Source: Bacillota bacterium (GTDB taxonomy: Bacteria > Bacillota > Clostridia > Christensenellales > Aristaeellaceae). From it: a stretch of 64,000 bases of DNA. The position numbers and the translations under genes were made by a program. The notes beneath the pieces were generated by a model. It searched no databases, was not told the origin of the DNA, and was given only the letters and a program-made list of their open reading frames with translations. The stretch is from the NCBI GenBank assembly GCA_023416585.1, contig JAEZHM010000059.1, positions 1-64,000 on the forward strand. Reading direction: 5' to 3'. Position 1 is the first letter of the stretch. Every line of letters begins with the position of its first letter. Positions 26,516-34,069 of this stretch are shown in pieces.

Positions 26516-27769
26516 ATGAAAAAGAAGCTGAATGCCGTTTCGTTAAGCGGGCTGATGATTGGGCCGGTTCTTGGTTCCGGGATCGTGGTGCTTCCCTCCA
26601 TGGCCTTTGAAGCCTTGGGTAAACACGCCATATACGCTTGGATTATAGTAATGCTATTGGGGTTGGGGTTTGCCTATGTGTTTACGAGAATGAGTATGAT
26701 GGCGGCCACCAACGAAGGCGTGAGCCTGATGATCGGGGAAGCCTTGGGAACGCGGTATAGGGAACTGTCTGCCAACTTTCTCATTGCCGCCGTCTGCTTT
26801 GGCCCTGTGGCGGTGATCCAAACGGCTGCGGGATATGTACAGGGCATGATGCCCACAGGTTCGCTGCCCTCCTTGGCAATTGCCTTTCTCTTTATGGCGG
26901 TGGAAGTGCTGGTCCTCTTGTCTGGAATACGGGTTATGGGCCATGTTACGCTTATCCTTTCCTCACTCACTGCCTTCATACTGACATTGGGCGGGGCATA
27001 CAGCCTGATCACAGGCGGTGTATCGGCGCTGCCTGCGGGCCTTACGGACATGAAAACCATGGGCTCCACGCTGCTGATTCTATTCTGGGCCATTATCGGC
27101 TGGGAAGTGATCGGCAACTATGTGGAGGATGTGAAAAATCCAAAGCGCACGCTGATGCGGGCCATGAAGGCCAGCGTAACCGTTGTGATGCTTGTATACT
27201 TTGTAGTCACCTACGCGTTGCAAAGCAGTCCTTTTATACAGGACGGGGCGGCTGTCAGCCTGAACGCCATTATGACGCCCCTATTTGGCAGTATCGCACC
27301 CTATTTGCTTGGGGCCGTGGCACTGGCGCTGTGCTATTGCACCATCCTGATGGTATTGGGAGCTGTCACCAGGCAGATGGCAGCGAGGGCTGAAGACGGA
27401 AGGCTGCCGGCCTTCTTTATGCAAAAGCCGAACGGACGCGCCCCGGTGAAGGCCATCCTATCCTTAACACTGGTTCACTGCCTGATGATCGTATTAATCG
27501 AAACGAACATCATATCCCTGACCTTTGTAGTGGGCATTGCCAATACATTTTTTATCAGCAACGCGCTGCTTGGGTTATTGGGTGCATTCAAAAGCATGAA
27601 AGGTACACTTCTTCGGACTGTGATCGTGGTTTTGATGGCCTGCCTTGCCTCGCTTTTGCTGTTCTCTCCCGCTGCCGGATGGATCATGCTTCTATTGGTA
27701 ACGTCAGTGACTTTGGGGCGTGTGACCTTTTTTGCTGGGAGAAAGGCGGTTAAAGAGGAGAAATGCTAG
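26516..27769 (+). CDS. APC-family amino acid permease, possibly an exporter
   Basis: A 417-residue protein with about 12 membrane helices. The first helix carries the APC motif SLSGLMIGPVLGSGIVVLPS. Later it shows WEVIGNYVEDVKNPKRTLMR and RQMAARAEDGRLPAFF. The length and the VEDVKNPKR loop resemble the YjeH-type methionine and branched-chain amino acid exporter, but similarity by eye cannot fix the substrate. Start ATG 26516 has GGAGGG ten bases upstream. The divergent LysR gene probably controls it. Confidence 0.85.
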   Translation: MKKKLNAVSLSGLMIGPVLGSGIVVLPSMAFEALGKHAIYAWIIVMLLGLGFAYVFTRMSMMAATNEGVSLMIGEALGTRYRELSANFLIAAVCFGPVAVIQTAAGYVQGMMPTGSLPSLAIAFLFMAVEVLVLLSGIRVMGHVTLILSSLTAFILTLGGAYSLITGGVSALPAGLTDMKTMGSTLLILFWAIIGWEVIGNYVEDVKNPKRTLMRAMKASVTVVMLVYFVVTYALQSSPFIQDGAAVSLNAIMTPLFGSIAPYLLGAVALALCYCTILMVLGAVTRQMAARAEDGRLPAFFMQKPNGRAPVKAILSLTLVHCLMIVLIETNIISLTFVVGIANTFFISNALLGLLGAFKSMKGTLLRTVIVVLMACLASLLLFSPAAGWIMLLLVTSVTLGRVTFFAGRKAVKEEKC

Positions 27770-27822
27770 AGTCTTAATCGGCGAGATCAAAAGCTGTATT
27801 CAAACTTTATATGTTTTTAAGG

Positions 27823-27850
27823 GGAAGCGAACCGTGTTTCGCTTCCTTTT
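27823..27850 (+). terminator. Terminator after the permease gene
   Basis: GGAAGCGAA (27823-27831) pairs with TTCGCTTCC (27838-27846), followed by TTTT. Confidence 0.8.
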
Positions 27851-27944
27851 ATGTATGACTAATAAAGTGCTGCATTAGAGAAATCTGATCATTCCATATA
27901 AAATCCGCAAATTCCTGCGTCCAATCAGTGAAGGAGGTGAGCAG

Positions 27945-28463
27945 ATGGACTTTGTTCCGGTACCAAACAGAGTCCGTGAGGCTGAAATAGAACGCTTGAT
28001 GAAGCTGTATGAAAACAGCCTGCTCAGAATGTGTTTCGTTTACCTTCACGATGTCGCCCTGGCGGAGGATGCCATGCAGGAAACGTTCATCAAAGCCTAC
28101 AATCACTTTGATTCCTTTCGGGGTGAAAGCAGCGAAAAAACCTGGCTGATGCGCATCGCCATCAACACCTGCAAAGACATACGGCGTTTAAACTGGTTCC
28201 GCCTGGTGGACCGGCGGGTCACACTGGAGCATGTTCCGGAACCCGAATGCTCATATGAACCGCAGGATGAAACGCTGATCACACAGGTTATGAAGCTTCC
28301 CCGAAAATACAGGGAAGTGGTGCTCTTGCGCTACTACCAGAGCATGACGGTTGATGAGATCAGTGAAACGCTTGGCATTGCCAAACCTACTGTGTACGCA
28401 TGGCTGAAAAAGGCGCAGCAGCGGCTGCGGACGGAACTGGAAGGGTGGTATTTGAATGAATAG
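27945..28463 (+). CDS. ECF sigma factor (sigma-70 family)
   Basis: A 172-residue sigma factor. Region 2 is YENSLLRMCFVYLHDVALAE followed by DAMQETFIKAYNHFDSFRG. Region 4 is LPRKYREVVLLRYYQSMTVD and then EISETLGIAKPTVYAWLKKA. GAAGGAGGTGAG lies right before ATG 27945. Its stop overlaps the next gene by eight bases. The partner is a DUF4179 membrane protein that probably acts as its anti-sigma factor. Confidence 0.93.
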   Translation: MDFVPVPNRVREAEIERLMKLYENSLLRMCFVYLHDVALAEDAMQETFIKAYNHFDSFRGESSEKTWLMRIAINTCKDIRRLNWFRLVDRRVTLEHVPEPECSYEPQDETLITQVMKLPRKYREVVLLRYYQSMTVDEISETLGIAKPTVYAWLKKAQQRLRTELEGWYLNE

Positions 28464-29592
28464 GCAAAACCTGAAAAAAGCCATGGATACCCGCCTCTCC
28501 GGTTTAGCTGCAACGCCGGAATCACGAGAAATGGTGCTCCAGCAAATAAGAGGAGAAAAAGTTATGAAGAAAAAAATAACCACGGGGCTGATACTGGCGA
28601 TTGTGTTGGTGATACTGATGGCCGGCGCCGCCATTGCACTTAACGGAAACCTGTTCTCCGTTTTCAGTAAAGATAACTCGGCTATGCAATATGTTGCCGA
28701 TCACGCGCAGACCGTGGCGCCGAAGGAAACGCCGGGAAGGGAAACCGCGGAAGAATCGCCTGTAGTGATGGACAGCACCTATTTTGACGGCACAAGCCTT
28801 TATCTGTCATACCGCTTAAAGGGCGGTGCTTCCCGAATCGAAGAATATACGCCATCGGCGGAAGAGCTTCAGGCGATGCAGCAGGCGGGCAGCATGGTCG
28901 CGCCCTTAATGACGGAGGAAAACGCCGTTCTGACAACGTTCATACAAAACTACCAAGCCGGGATCACCGGGGGTTATCATAGCCGTACAATCGGCAGAGG
29001 CGACCACATCAAAACAACGGAGGGCATTGATGTCCCCTGGGAGACGGACAGAACCGAAAAACAAGGAGATGATCTTATATGCTATATCAAGTTTTCTTCT
29101 CCCCTGCCTGATGATGTAGCAAAAGCCGACACATTTACGCTGCAATTAACCTTCTATCCATCCGACATATACATGTGGTTTGACGGGCAGAAGCTGTATT
29201 CCAGCAGTACCAAGGAGAAAGAGTATACCGTATTGGCGGATATTGACCGAAGCAGCACGGATGCTCAAAAGCGTATATTGGGGCAGGGAAACATCTCCGG
29301 CCAGACCATTTTCGTAACCGCCATGGTATCCCCGGTTTCCATTATACTTATCTATCCGGCAGTGGACGGCCTGGAATTTGCGTTGATGGACTCGGCTACA
29401 GGCGAAGAAGCCGATTGCGTCAGCGTGGAACCGCAAACGGATGGAACCATTTTGCAGACCTTTGCAGGGTTTGGCAGGATGCCGGGAACATTGACAGCAT
29501 GCCCCATCCAGTACGTTTATCCAGATCCCAAAAACACGGAAACGCAGGATACCGAATACATGAAGGATCAGGCAATCACGCTGGCACCATAA
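28456..29592 (+). CDS. DUF4179-type membrane anti-sigma factor
   Basis: A 378-residue protein. A cytoplasmic N-terminus of about 36 residues is followed by one membrane helix (ITTGLILAIVLVILMAGAAI) and an extracellular beta-rich domain with the DUF4179-like segment DSTYFDGTSLYLSYRLKGG. It overlaps the ECF sigma gene by eight bases, so coupled translation is likely. Inferred role: holds the sigma factor inactive and senses something outside. No protease site can be read from the sequence. Confidence 0.8.
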   Translation: MNRQNLKKAMDTRLSGLAATPESREMVLQQIRGEKVMKKKITTGLILAIVLVILMAGAAIALNGNLFSVFSKDNSAMQYVADHAQTVAPKETPGRETAEESPVVMDSTYFDGTSLYLSYRLKGGASRIEEYTPSAEELQAMQQAGSMVAPLMTEENAVLTTFIQNYQAGITGGYHSRTIGRGDHIKTTEGIDVPWETDRTEKQGDDLICYIKFSSPLPDDVAKADTFTLQLTFYPSDIYMWFDGQKLYSSSTKEKEYTVLADIDRSSTDAQKRILGQGNISGQTIFVTAMVSPVSIILIYPAVDGLEFALMDSATGEEADCVSVEPQTDGTILQTFAGFGRMPGTLTACPIQYVYPDPKNTETQDTEYMKDQAITLAP

Positions 29593-29620
29593 GTAAGGCT
29601 CTGAGCCTTAAGGCGCAAAT

Positions 29621-29664
29621 AAAAGGAAGCCGGGCAAATTTCAAAATGCCCGTCTTCCTTTTCT
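29621..29664. terminator. Bidirectional terminator between convergent genes
   Basis: AAAAGGAAG then CGGGCA (29621-29636) pairs with TGCCCG then CTTCCTTTT (29647-29662). The A and T runs on both sides suit the DUF4179 gene (plus strand) and the GtrA gene (minus strand). Confidence 0.8.
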
Positions 29665-29723
29665 GCTTATTCACATATCTTTGAATTTGGCTTTCCACAA
29701 TGCATACTCCATAGCATGCAGAA

Positions 29724-30197
29724 TCAGCTATCCGCCCCGCCCTGCTCTTTTCCAGCCTGGCGCCGGGCAAGCTCGTTCGTGTTGGCTGTATTGCGAAAAA
29801 CAACAAAGCACTGGTACAAAAATTCGGTGGCAAAATTGATCACCATGGTGCCGCCCAATACGATGTATTCATTCCAGCCAAGATTGGTAAGCGTATCGCC
29901 CCACCAGGTGCTAAGCGGTGTAAAGACCAAATAGTAAAGAAATACCAGGGTCATTGCCTTTGGAATGTTAGCGGTGGACTTAAACGTATAGCGGCGGTTG
30001 AATGTGAAATTCCATACAACGCTCAGCACCAATGCAATCAGGTAGCTTGGCCAGTAGGGAAATCCCGTCGTCTCATTGAGCAGTGTAAAGCTTACGGCCT
30101 GAATCAGTCCTGCCGATATGGAGAATAAGGTAAACTTCAAAAATTGCATAGCCCGCTGAAATTTTGTTACCGGCGCGCCGCCTTTTTCATTCGTCAT
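29724..30197 (-). CDS. GtrA-family membrane protein
   Basis: A 157-residue protein with four membrane helices. The start FLKFTLFSISAGLIQAVSF and the loop VVWNFTFNRRYTFKS are clear GtrA signatures. GtrA-like proteins are thought to help move lipid-linked sugars across the membrane for cell-envelope glycosylation. ATG 30197 has AAAGGAG nine bases upstream. No glycosyltransferase is adjacent. Confidence 0.88.
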   Translation of the reverse strand: MTNEKGGAPVTKFQRAMQFLKFTLFSISAGLIQAVSFTLLNETTGFPYWPSYLIALVLSVVWNFTFNRRYTFKSTANIPKAMTLVFLYYLVFTPLSTWWGDTLTNLGWNEYIVLGGTMVINFATEFLYQCFVVFRNTANTNELARRQAGKEQGGADS

Positions 30198-30246
30198 ACA
30201 GTTTGCTCCTTTGTATACGATCCCCTGCATTATAGCAAAAAGAACA

Positions 30247-30277
30247 AAGAAAAGGAACCGGAATCATATCCGGCTCC
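30247..30277 (-). terminator. Terminator of the cotF-like gene
   Basis: On the minus strand GGAGCCGGA pairs with TCCGGTTCC, followed by TTTTCTTTGTTC. It lies 28 bases after the stop codon of the spore coat gene. Confidence 0.8.
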
Positions 30278-30304
30278 CTCAGGTTCGTTATTGAACGCAT
30301 GTCC

Positions 30305-30805
30305 TTATTGTACCTGGTACACACCCTTCTTCTGCATATAGTTGAAAACGCCTTCTCCGTGCTGCTGCTCCTCTTTCTGAATATGGTTGAGGGCCTGGCG
30401 CACGTTGGTATCCCGGAACTCAAAGATCGCAGTGTTATAGGAGCTGGATACATACTTTTCTGTCATCAGCACATCGTTGCATAGGGCGGTATCGTTTTGA
30501 TTGGCCATGCCGGGGCGTGTGTTTGGCTGCATACTCTGCTGGCTCTGCTGCTGCCCTTGCTGGCCTTGTTTCTGTTGCTGTTGTTGCTGTTGTTGCTGCT
30601 GCATATTGGGCACCTGCCCGGAGGATATCTGGTTGAGAGTGTTCAAATGCTGCTGTTCTTGCCCGGCATAGGTAGTGAACAGCTGTTTCAGTTCCGGATC
30701 CTGGGCCTGATTCGCGTAGGTTTGGTACTTCTGGATGCATATCTGCTCATGGTTTTTCAGATCATTCAGCAGCATATTTTCCTTTTGCGTAAATGCCATT
30801 GTCAT
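30305..30805 (-). CDS. CotF-family spore coat protein with poly-Gln linker
   Basis: A 166-residue ferritin-like helical protein. The helices MAFTQKENMLLNDLKNHEQI and AGQEQQHLNTLNQI come first, and TALCNDVLMTEKYVSSSYNT then NHIQKEEQQHGEGVFNYM after the linker, matching the CotF/DUF3231-like coat family. The two halves are joined by a Gln-rich linker with ten Gln in a row. GGAGG lies eight bases before ATG 30805. It points to an endospore former and probably sits in the coat. Confidence 0.85.
   Translation of the reverse strand: MTMAFTQKENMLLNDLKNHEQICIQKYQTYANQAQDPELKQLFTTYAGQEQQHLNTLNQISSGQVPNMQQQQQQQQQQKQGQQGQQQSQQSMQPNTRPGMANQNDTALCNDVLMTEKYVSSSYNTAIFEFRDTNVRQALNHIQKEEQQHGEGVFNYMQKKGVYQVQ
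30572..30602 (-). repeat. CAA/CAG trinucleotide tract
   Basis: A run of mixed CAG and CAA codons on the minus strand encodes ten Gln in the linker of the CotF-like protein. Mixed codons reduce but do not remove slippage, so repeat length may vary between strains. Confidence 0.8.
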
Positions 30806-31011
30806 GTTAACCGCCTCCTTCCTGTAGGTTGGCAAAACGCCGGGCAGATTATTCCGCCCGAATGAGCAGGGCTGTACAGACAGGCAAAGTTACCGAAAAT
30901 GTAAAAAGGCACAGTTTCCAATAGGATGTATAAAATGAAGTGGAAGGGTATGGTTCCGGGACCGGTCATGCACCACGGCCTTCCTTAAAAACAAAGGATT
31001 TAGGTGAACGT

Positions 31012-31449
31012 ATGAATAATGATTTTTGTGCCAATTTCCGGGAACAGATTGAAGAATCAATCCAGGATGAGATTTGTGATGCCGGTTTTTACGCGCAGAT
31101 AGCCAACGAAGCGCCAAACAATATTGTTCGCGAGCTTATCACGAGCATTGTGGGCGACGAATATGGCCATGCACGGTTGCAGGCTTCCCTGCTTGGCATA
31201 TGCCCTCCTCCGGTATCCACCCCTCCCGATTGTCCGCCTGCCTCCGGTGACTTCAGGGCGGATGTAGAATCGGCAATACAGGGCGAGCTGGGTGCCATCA
31301 CACGGTATGCGGGGCTTGCCAGGTGCGCCCCCAATCTGAACGTTCGTTATCTGTTGACATCCATTCTTGGCGATGAGTATGCGCACGCCAGAATCTGGAC
31401 CGCCATGCTGTATGCCCCTACCCTTTGCAACAATGGTCATAGATGCTGA
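31012..31449 (+). CDS. Ferritin-like protein made of two similar half-repeats
   Basis: A 145-residue protein with two copies of one helical unit. The first has IQDEICDAGFYAQIANEAPN and then SIVGDEYGHARL. The second has IQGELGAITRYAGLARCAPN and then SILGDEYAHARI. The E plus DEYxHAR pattern is the iron-binding type of ferritin-like/rubrerythrin folds, so the protein may bind two metals. A Pro-rich linker joins the halves. Start ATG 31012 was chosen by where the fold begins; its ribosome site (TTAGGTG) is weak. It neighbours the CotF gene, so a spore role is possible. Confidence 0.75.
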   Translation: MNNDFCANFREQIEESIQDEICDAGFYAQIANEAPNNIVRELITSIVGDEYGHARLQASLLGICPPPVSTPPDCPPASGDFRADVESAIQGELGAITRYAGLARCAPNLNVRYLLTSILGDEYAHARIWTAMLYAPTLCNNGHRC

Positions 31450-31508
31450 TACCTTCCACCTGCCCGCATTTTGTAAGAATCACCGGCCAATGAATACTGG
31501 CATGCAGA

Positions 31509-31540
31509 ACCCGCATCGTTTACCAAACGGTGCGGGTCTT
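31509..31540 (+). terminator. Probable terminator after the ferritin-like gene
   Basis: ACCCGCATCGTTT pairs with AAACGGTGCGGGT with one mismatch, followed by CTTGTGTAT. The T run is weak. Confidence 0.5.
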
Positions 31541-31664
31541 GTGTATACATAATTCGTCAGGTCTTCTCTATCCTTTTGGCAGCCTGGACCGTATAATATG
31601 TGAAAGCAGAAACAGCGCGCGGTTTCCTCACATTTGCATTTGATTCTGGGGCACGGAGGCTTAC

Positions 31665-32153
31665 ATGATCTCAAGCGAGCAGTTCACACACGATGTGACG
31701 GAACTTTCCCCCACGCTCTACCGGCTGTGCATCAGCATTCTTCGCTCGGAGCAGGACGCCCAGGATGCCGTGCAGCAAGGTTTGATGAAGGCATGGGCAA
31801 AAAAAGACTCCGTCCGGCCGGATACCTTCCGGGCCTTTTTAACGCGCATCATCATCAACGAGTGCCGTAACATACAGCGCCACAGGCAGCGGATGATCCC
31901 GGTGGAGCAAATTGAACCTGCCGGCGAGACCTTCATTCCCGAAGACTTCGATCTAAAAACGGCGATTGACGGCCTGCCCGAAAGGCTGCGCACTCCGTTG
32001 CTGATGTACTACATGGAGAACTATATGGAGCGTGAAATTGCACAGGCGCTTCATATATCGCTGATGGCAGTCAAGAACCGTTTGTTCCGTGCCCGCAAAA
32101 GTTTGAAGGCAGCTTTACATGTTGAGGAGGCAAAAGCAAAATGCGAGAGCTGA
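31665..32153 (+). CDS. ECF sigma factor (sigma-70 family)
   Basis: A 162-residue sigma factor. Region 2 includes YRLCISILRSEQDAQDAVQQ and GLMKAWAKKD. Region 4 includes LPERLRTPLLMYYMENYMER and EIAQALHISLMAVKNRLFRA. ATG 31665 has a weak ribosome site (GGAGG 12 bases upstream). Its 3' end overlaps the DUF4179 gene by 13 bases, the same arrangement as the pair at 27945-29592. Confidence 0.92.
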   Translation: MISSEQFTHDVTELSPTLYRLCISILRSEQDAQDAVQQGLMKAWAKKDSVRPDTFRAFLTRIIINECRNIQRHRQRMIPVEQIEPAGETFIPEDFDLKTAIDGLPERLRTPLLMYYMENYMEREIAQALHISLMAVKNRLFRARKSLKAALHVEEAKAKCES

Positions 32154-33562
32154 ATCTGAATCCACAGGAATTGAAGGCGCTTTATCCCCCCATGTCCGAT
32201 GCGTTTGAAAAGATAGTACAAAGCATACTATTTGATTTAGAGCATGGAAAGGAGCGCCCCATTGTGAAAAAGAAGATATCCGCAGCGCTTATCTTTGCAT
32301 TGATCCTGATACTCGCAACACTAGGTGTAGCCTATGCGCTGACCCAGTCGAATCTGCTGAAAATCATGTTCGGTGGCAATGCGAAGGTGCCCGAAGGACT
32401 GGAGGAAATCGTAAGTAAGCCGGAAGCAACAGTGACAACTCCTGACGCCAAGGTAACGCTGTCCGAATACCTGTTTGACGGAGAGAGGCTGCACCTGTAC
32501 TGGACCATTGCCAATCAAACAGACCGGCAGATCATGGTCACCATGACCCCTTTTATGTTCAACGGAATGAAAGTGTACCAGGAGATAATGGATGTGGCCG
32601 CGGAGGGAATGCCGCTGATTCAAACCGACAACAACCATGGTTTTGGGCAGATACTGGGCGGCGAGGTGGATGGTTCTTCCCTGCCCGGCAGCGTGAACTA
32701 TTACAGCCTCTATAACAATCCAGAGGAATATGAAGGGTATCACACCTTCGTAAGGGGGGAGACGCTGGAAATCACCGGCGACCTGTATATCTGGGAGCTG
32801 TTGAGCGCACCCGACCCGGTTATTCCCGATAACATCCTAAAGATGGTGTACACGCCCGACCCGGCTACTCTTGATAATCTTAAGGCTCAAGGAGGCTTGT
32901 TCGATGCAAAAGCCCTGCGCGGTACACCCACAGACCGCAGCGGCGTGTGCGGTATCAATTGGCTTATTCTCAATGACATTTACGATGATCTTAGCCAACC
33001 TGTTGACTATCTAAGTCCGGAGGATAATCAAAACACGTATGAGAAGAATGGCTGGGCCAGATTAATATCAAAGCAGCCTGTAAAATTCTCCATTACACTG
33101 GACACCAAAGCCATCAAACAGGCGAAGCCCGTGAAGACGGACTTTGAGATGAATGACTATACCCTAAATATCAAGCGGATGGCCTATATGCCTACAGGCG
33201 GGACCATGGTACTGTATACGGAACCCACAGCCAATAACCAGGCGCAAAACGGCGTTATCCCTGGCGGATATGGCTTTGCAATACTGGACGCTGATACCAA
33301 AGAACTGCTGGGCGGTCCCATGGGTATAGTCGCGTCAGGGAGTGGACCGGATGGCTATAACTTTGAAGAATATACGATTGTGCTCACGCCTGGGCCCGGC
33401 AAGATGCCAAAGGCTTTGTTGATCGTGCCGGTCTTATCCAATCCTAAGTGGGATAAAAGTTCCAAAATCTTTGACCCGAAGGCTGCACTGGACTCAGATA
33501 ATAAAAGCTTTTGTAAGTTCGACATGGAAAATGCCATGAAAGTCAGGCTTGAATGGCAATAA
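32141..33562 (+). CDS. DUF4179-type membrane anti-sigma factor
   Basis: A 473-residue protein with a short cytoplasmic N-terminus (about 45 residues), one membrane helix (ISAALIFALILILATLGVAY) and a long extracellular domain. TLSEYLFDGERLHLYWTIAN is the DUF4179-like strand pair also seen in the protein at 28456. It overlaps its sigma gene by 13 bases and is the probable anti-sigma factor. The C-terminal 300 residues are beta-rich without a family I recognise. Confidence 0.78.
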   Translation: MRELNLNPQELKALYPPMSDAFEKIVQSILFDLEHGKERPIVKKKISAALIFALILILATLGVAYALTQSNLLKIMFGGNAKVPEGLEEIVSKPEATVTTPDAKVTLSEYLFDGERLHLYWTIANQTDRQIMVTMTPFMFNGMKVYQEIMDVAAEGMPLIQTDNNHGFGQILGGEVDGSSLPGSVNYYSLYNNPEEYEGYHTFVRGETLEITGDLYIWELLSAPDPVIPDNILKMVYTPDPATLDNLKAQGGLFDAKALRGTPTDRSGVCGINWLILNDIYDDLSQPVDYLSPEDNQNTYEKNGWARLISKQPVKFSITLDTKAIKQAKPVKTDFEMNDYTLNIKRMAYMPTGGTMVLYTEPTANNQAQNGVIPGGYGFAILDADTKELLGGPMGIVASGSGPDGYNFEEYTIVLTPGPGKMPKALLIVPVLSNPKWDKSSKIFDPKAALDSDNKSFCKFDMENAMKVRLEWQ

Positions 33563-33620
33563 ACGGGGGGCTGCCCCGCTTCCCTCACGTTTTCGGAGCA
33601 ACCCCATATTATCCGTATGC

Positions 33621-33815
33621 TTAGAAATACTCCGCATTGGTGGGATTATTGAATATGCCGACGGCTACAATAATGGCCAGCACACCGTCCGCCACATACC
33701 GCCAGATCCCCTGGGTGATCCCCAATACTCCATACAGCCAATGGCTGCCCAATATAATGAGCAGTATGGCAGCAATGGAGACCCATACCACCCATGATTT
33801 CCATCTGCTTTGCAA
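33621..33815 (-). CDS. Small holin-like membrane protein
   Basis: A 64-residue protein with two membrane helices and the ending VGIFNNPTNAEYF, which matches the GI-x-NPT tail of small phage holins (phiLC3 type). I prefer TTG 33815 because GAAAGGAG lies 11 bases upstream and the product then has typical holin length. A longer frame from 33887 starts inside a 13-bp hairpin with no ribosome site. No lysin or phage gene is adjacent, so it is a remnant or a domesticated holin. Confidence 0.65.
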   Translation of the reverse strand: MQSRWKSWVVWVSIAAILLIILGSHWLYGVLGITQGIWRYVADGVLAIIVAVGIFNNPTNAEYF

Positions 33816-33861
33816 CTTAAAGGCATCTCCTTTCGTTTGTGCGAGCAAGGATGACTGCTTC

Positions 33862-33892
33862 ATGAAATGGCGGGAATAACCCGCCATTTCAT
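33862..33892. repeat. Perfect 13-bp hairpin
   Basis: ATGAAATGGCGGG (33862-33874) and CCCGCCATTTCAT (33880-33892) flank the loop AATAA. It lies just upstream of the small holin-like gene on the minus strand. It has no T run, so it is not a standard terminator. Confidence 0.7.
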
Positions 33893-34069
33893 ACTATTCT
33901 TAATAGTGTGAAAACGCTTCTTTTGATTAGAGCTACGTCCGCAGCCAGCTTTCCAGCAATTTTCCTGCTTAGCCGTACAGCCATAAGAGAGGCTGCTTTT
34001 CATTTACCCGCGTCAATGGTATAATGTAGAAAATATGTTTGAAATTTGGATCAAAGAGAGGGCATCGCT

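Noticed and set aside
33621..33887. Prophage region because of a holin-like gene
   Set aside because: No integrase, portal, terminase, lysin or tail gene surrounds it or the similar gene at 60056.
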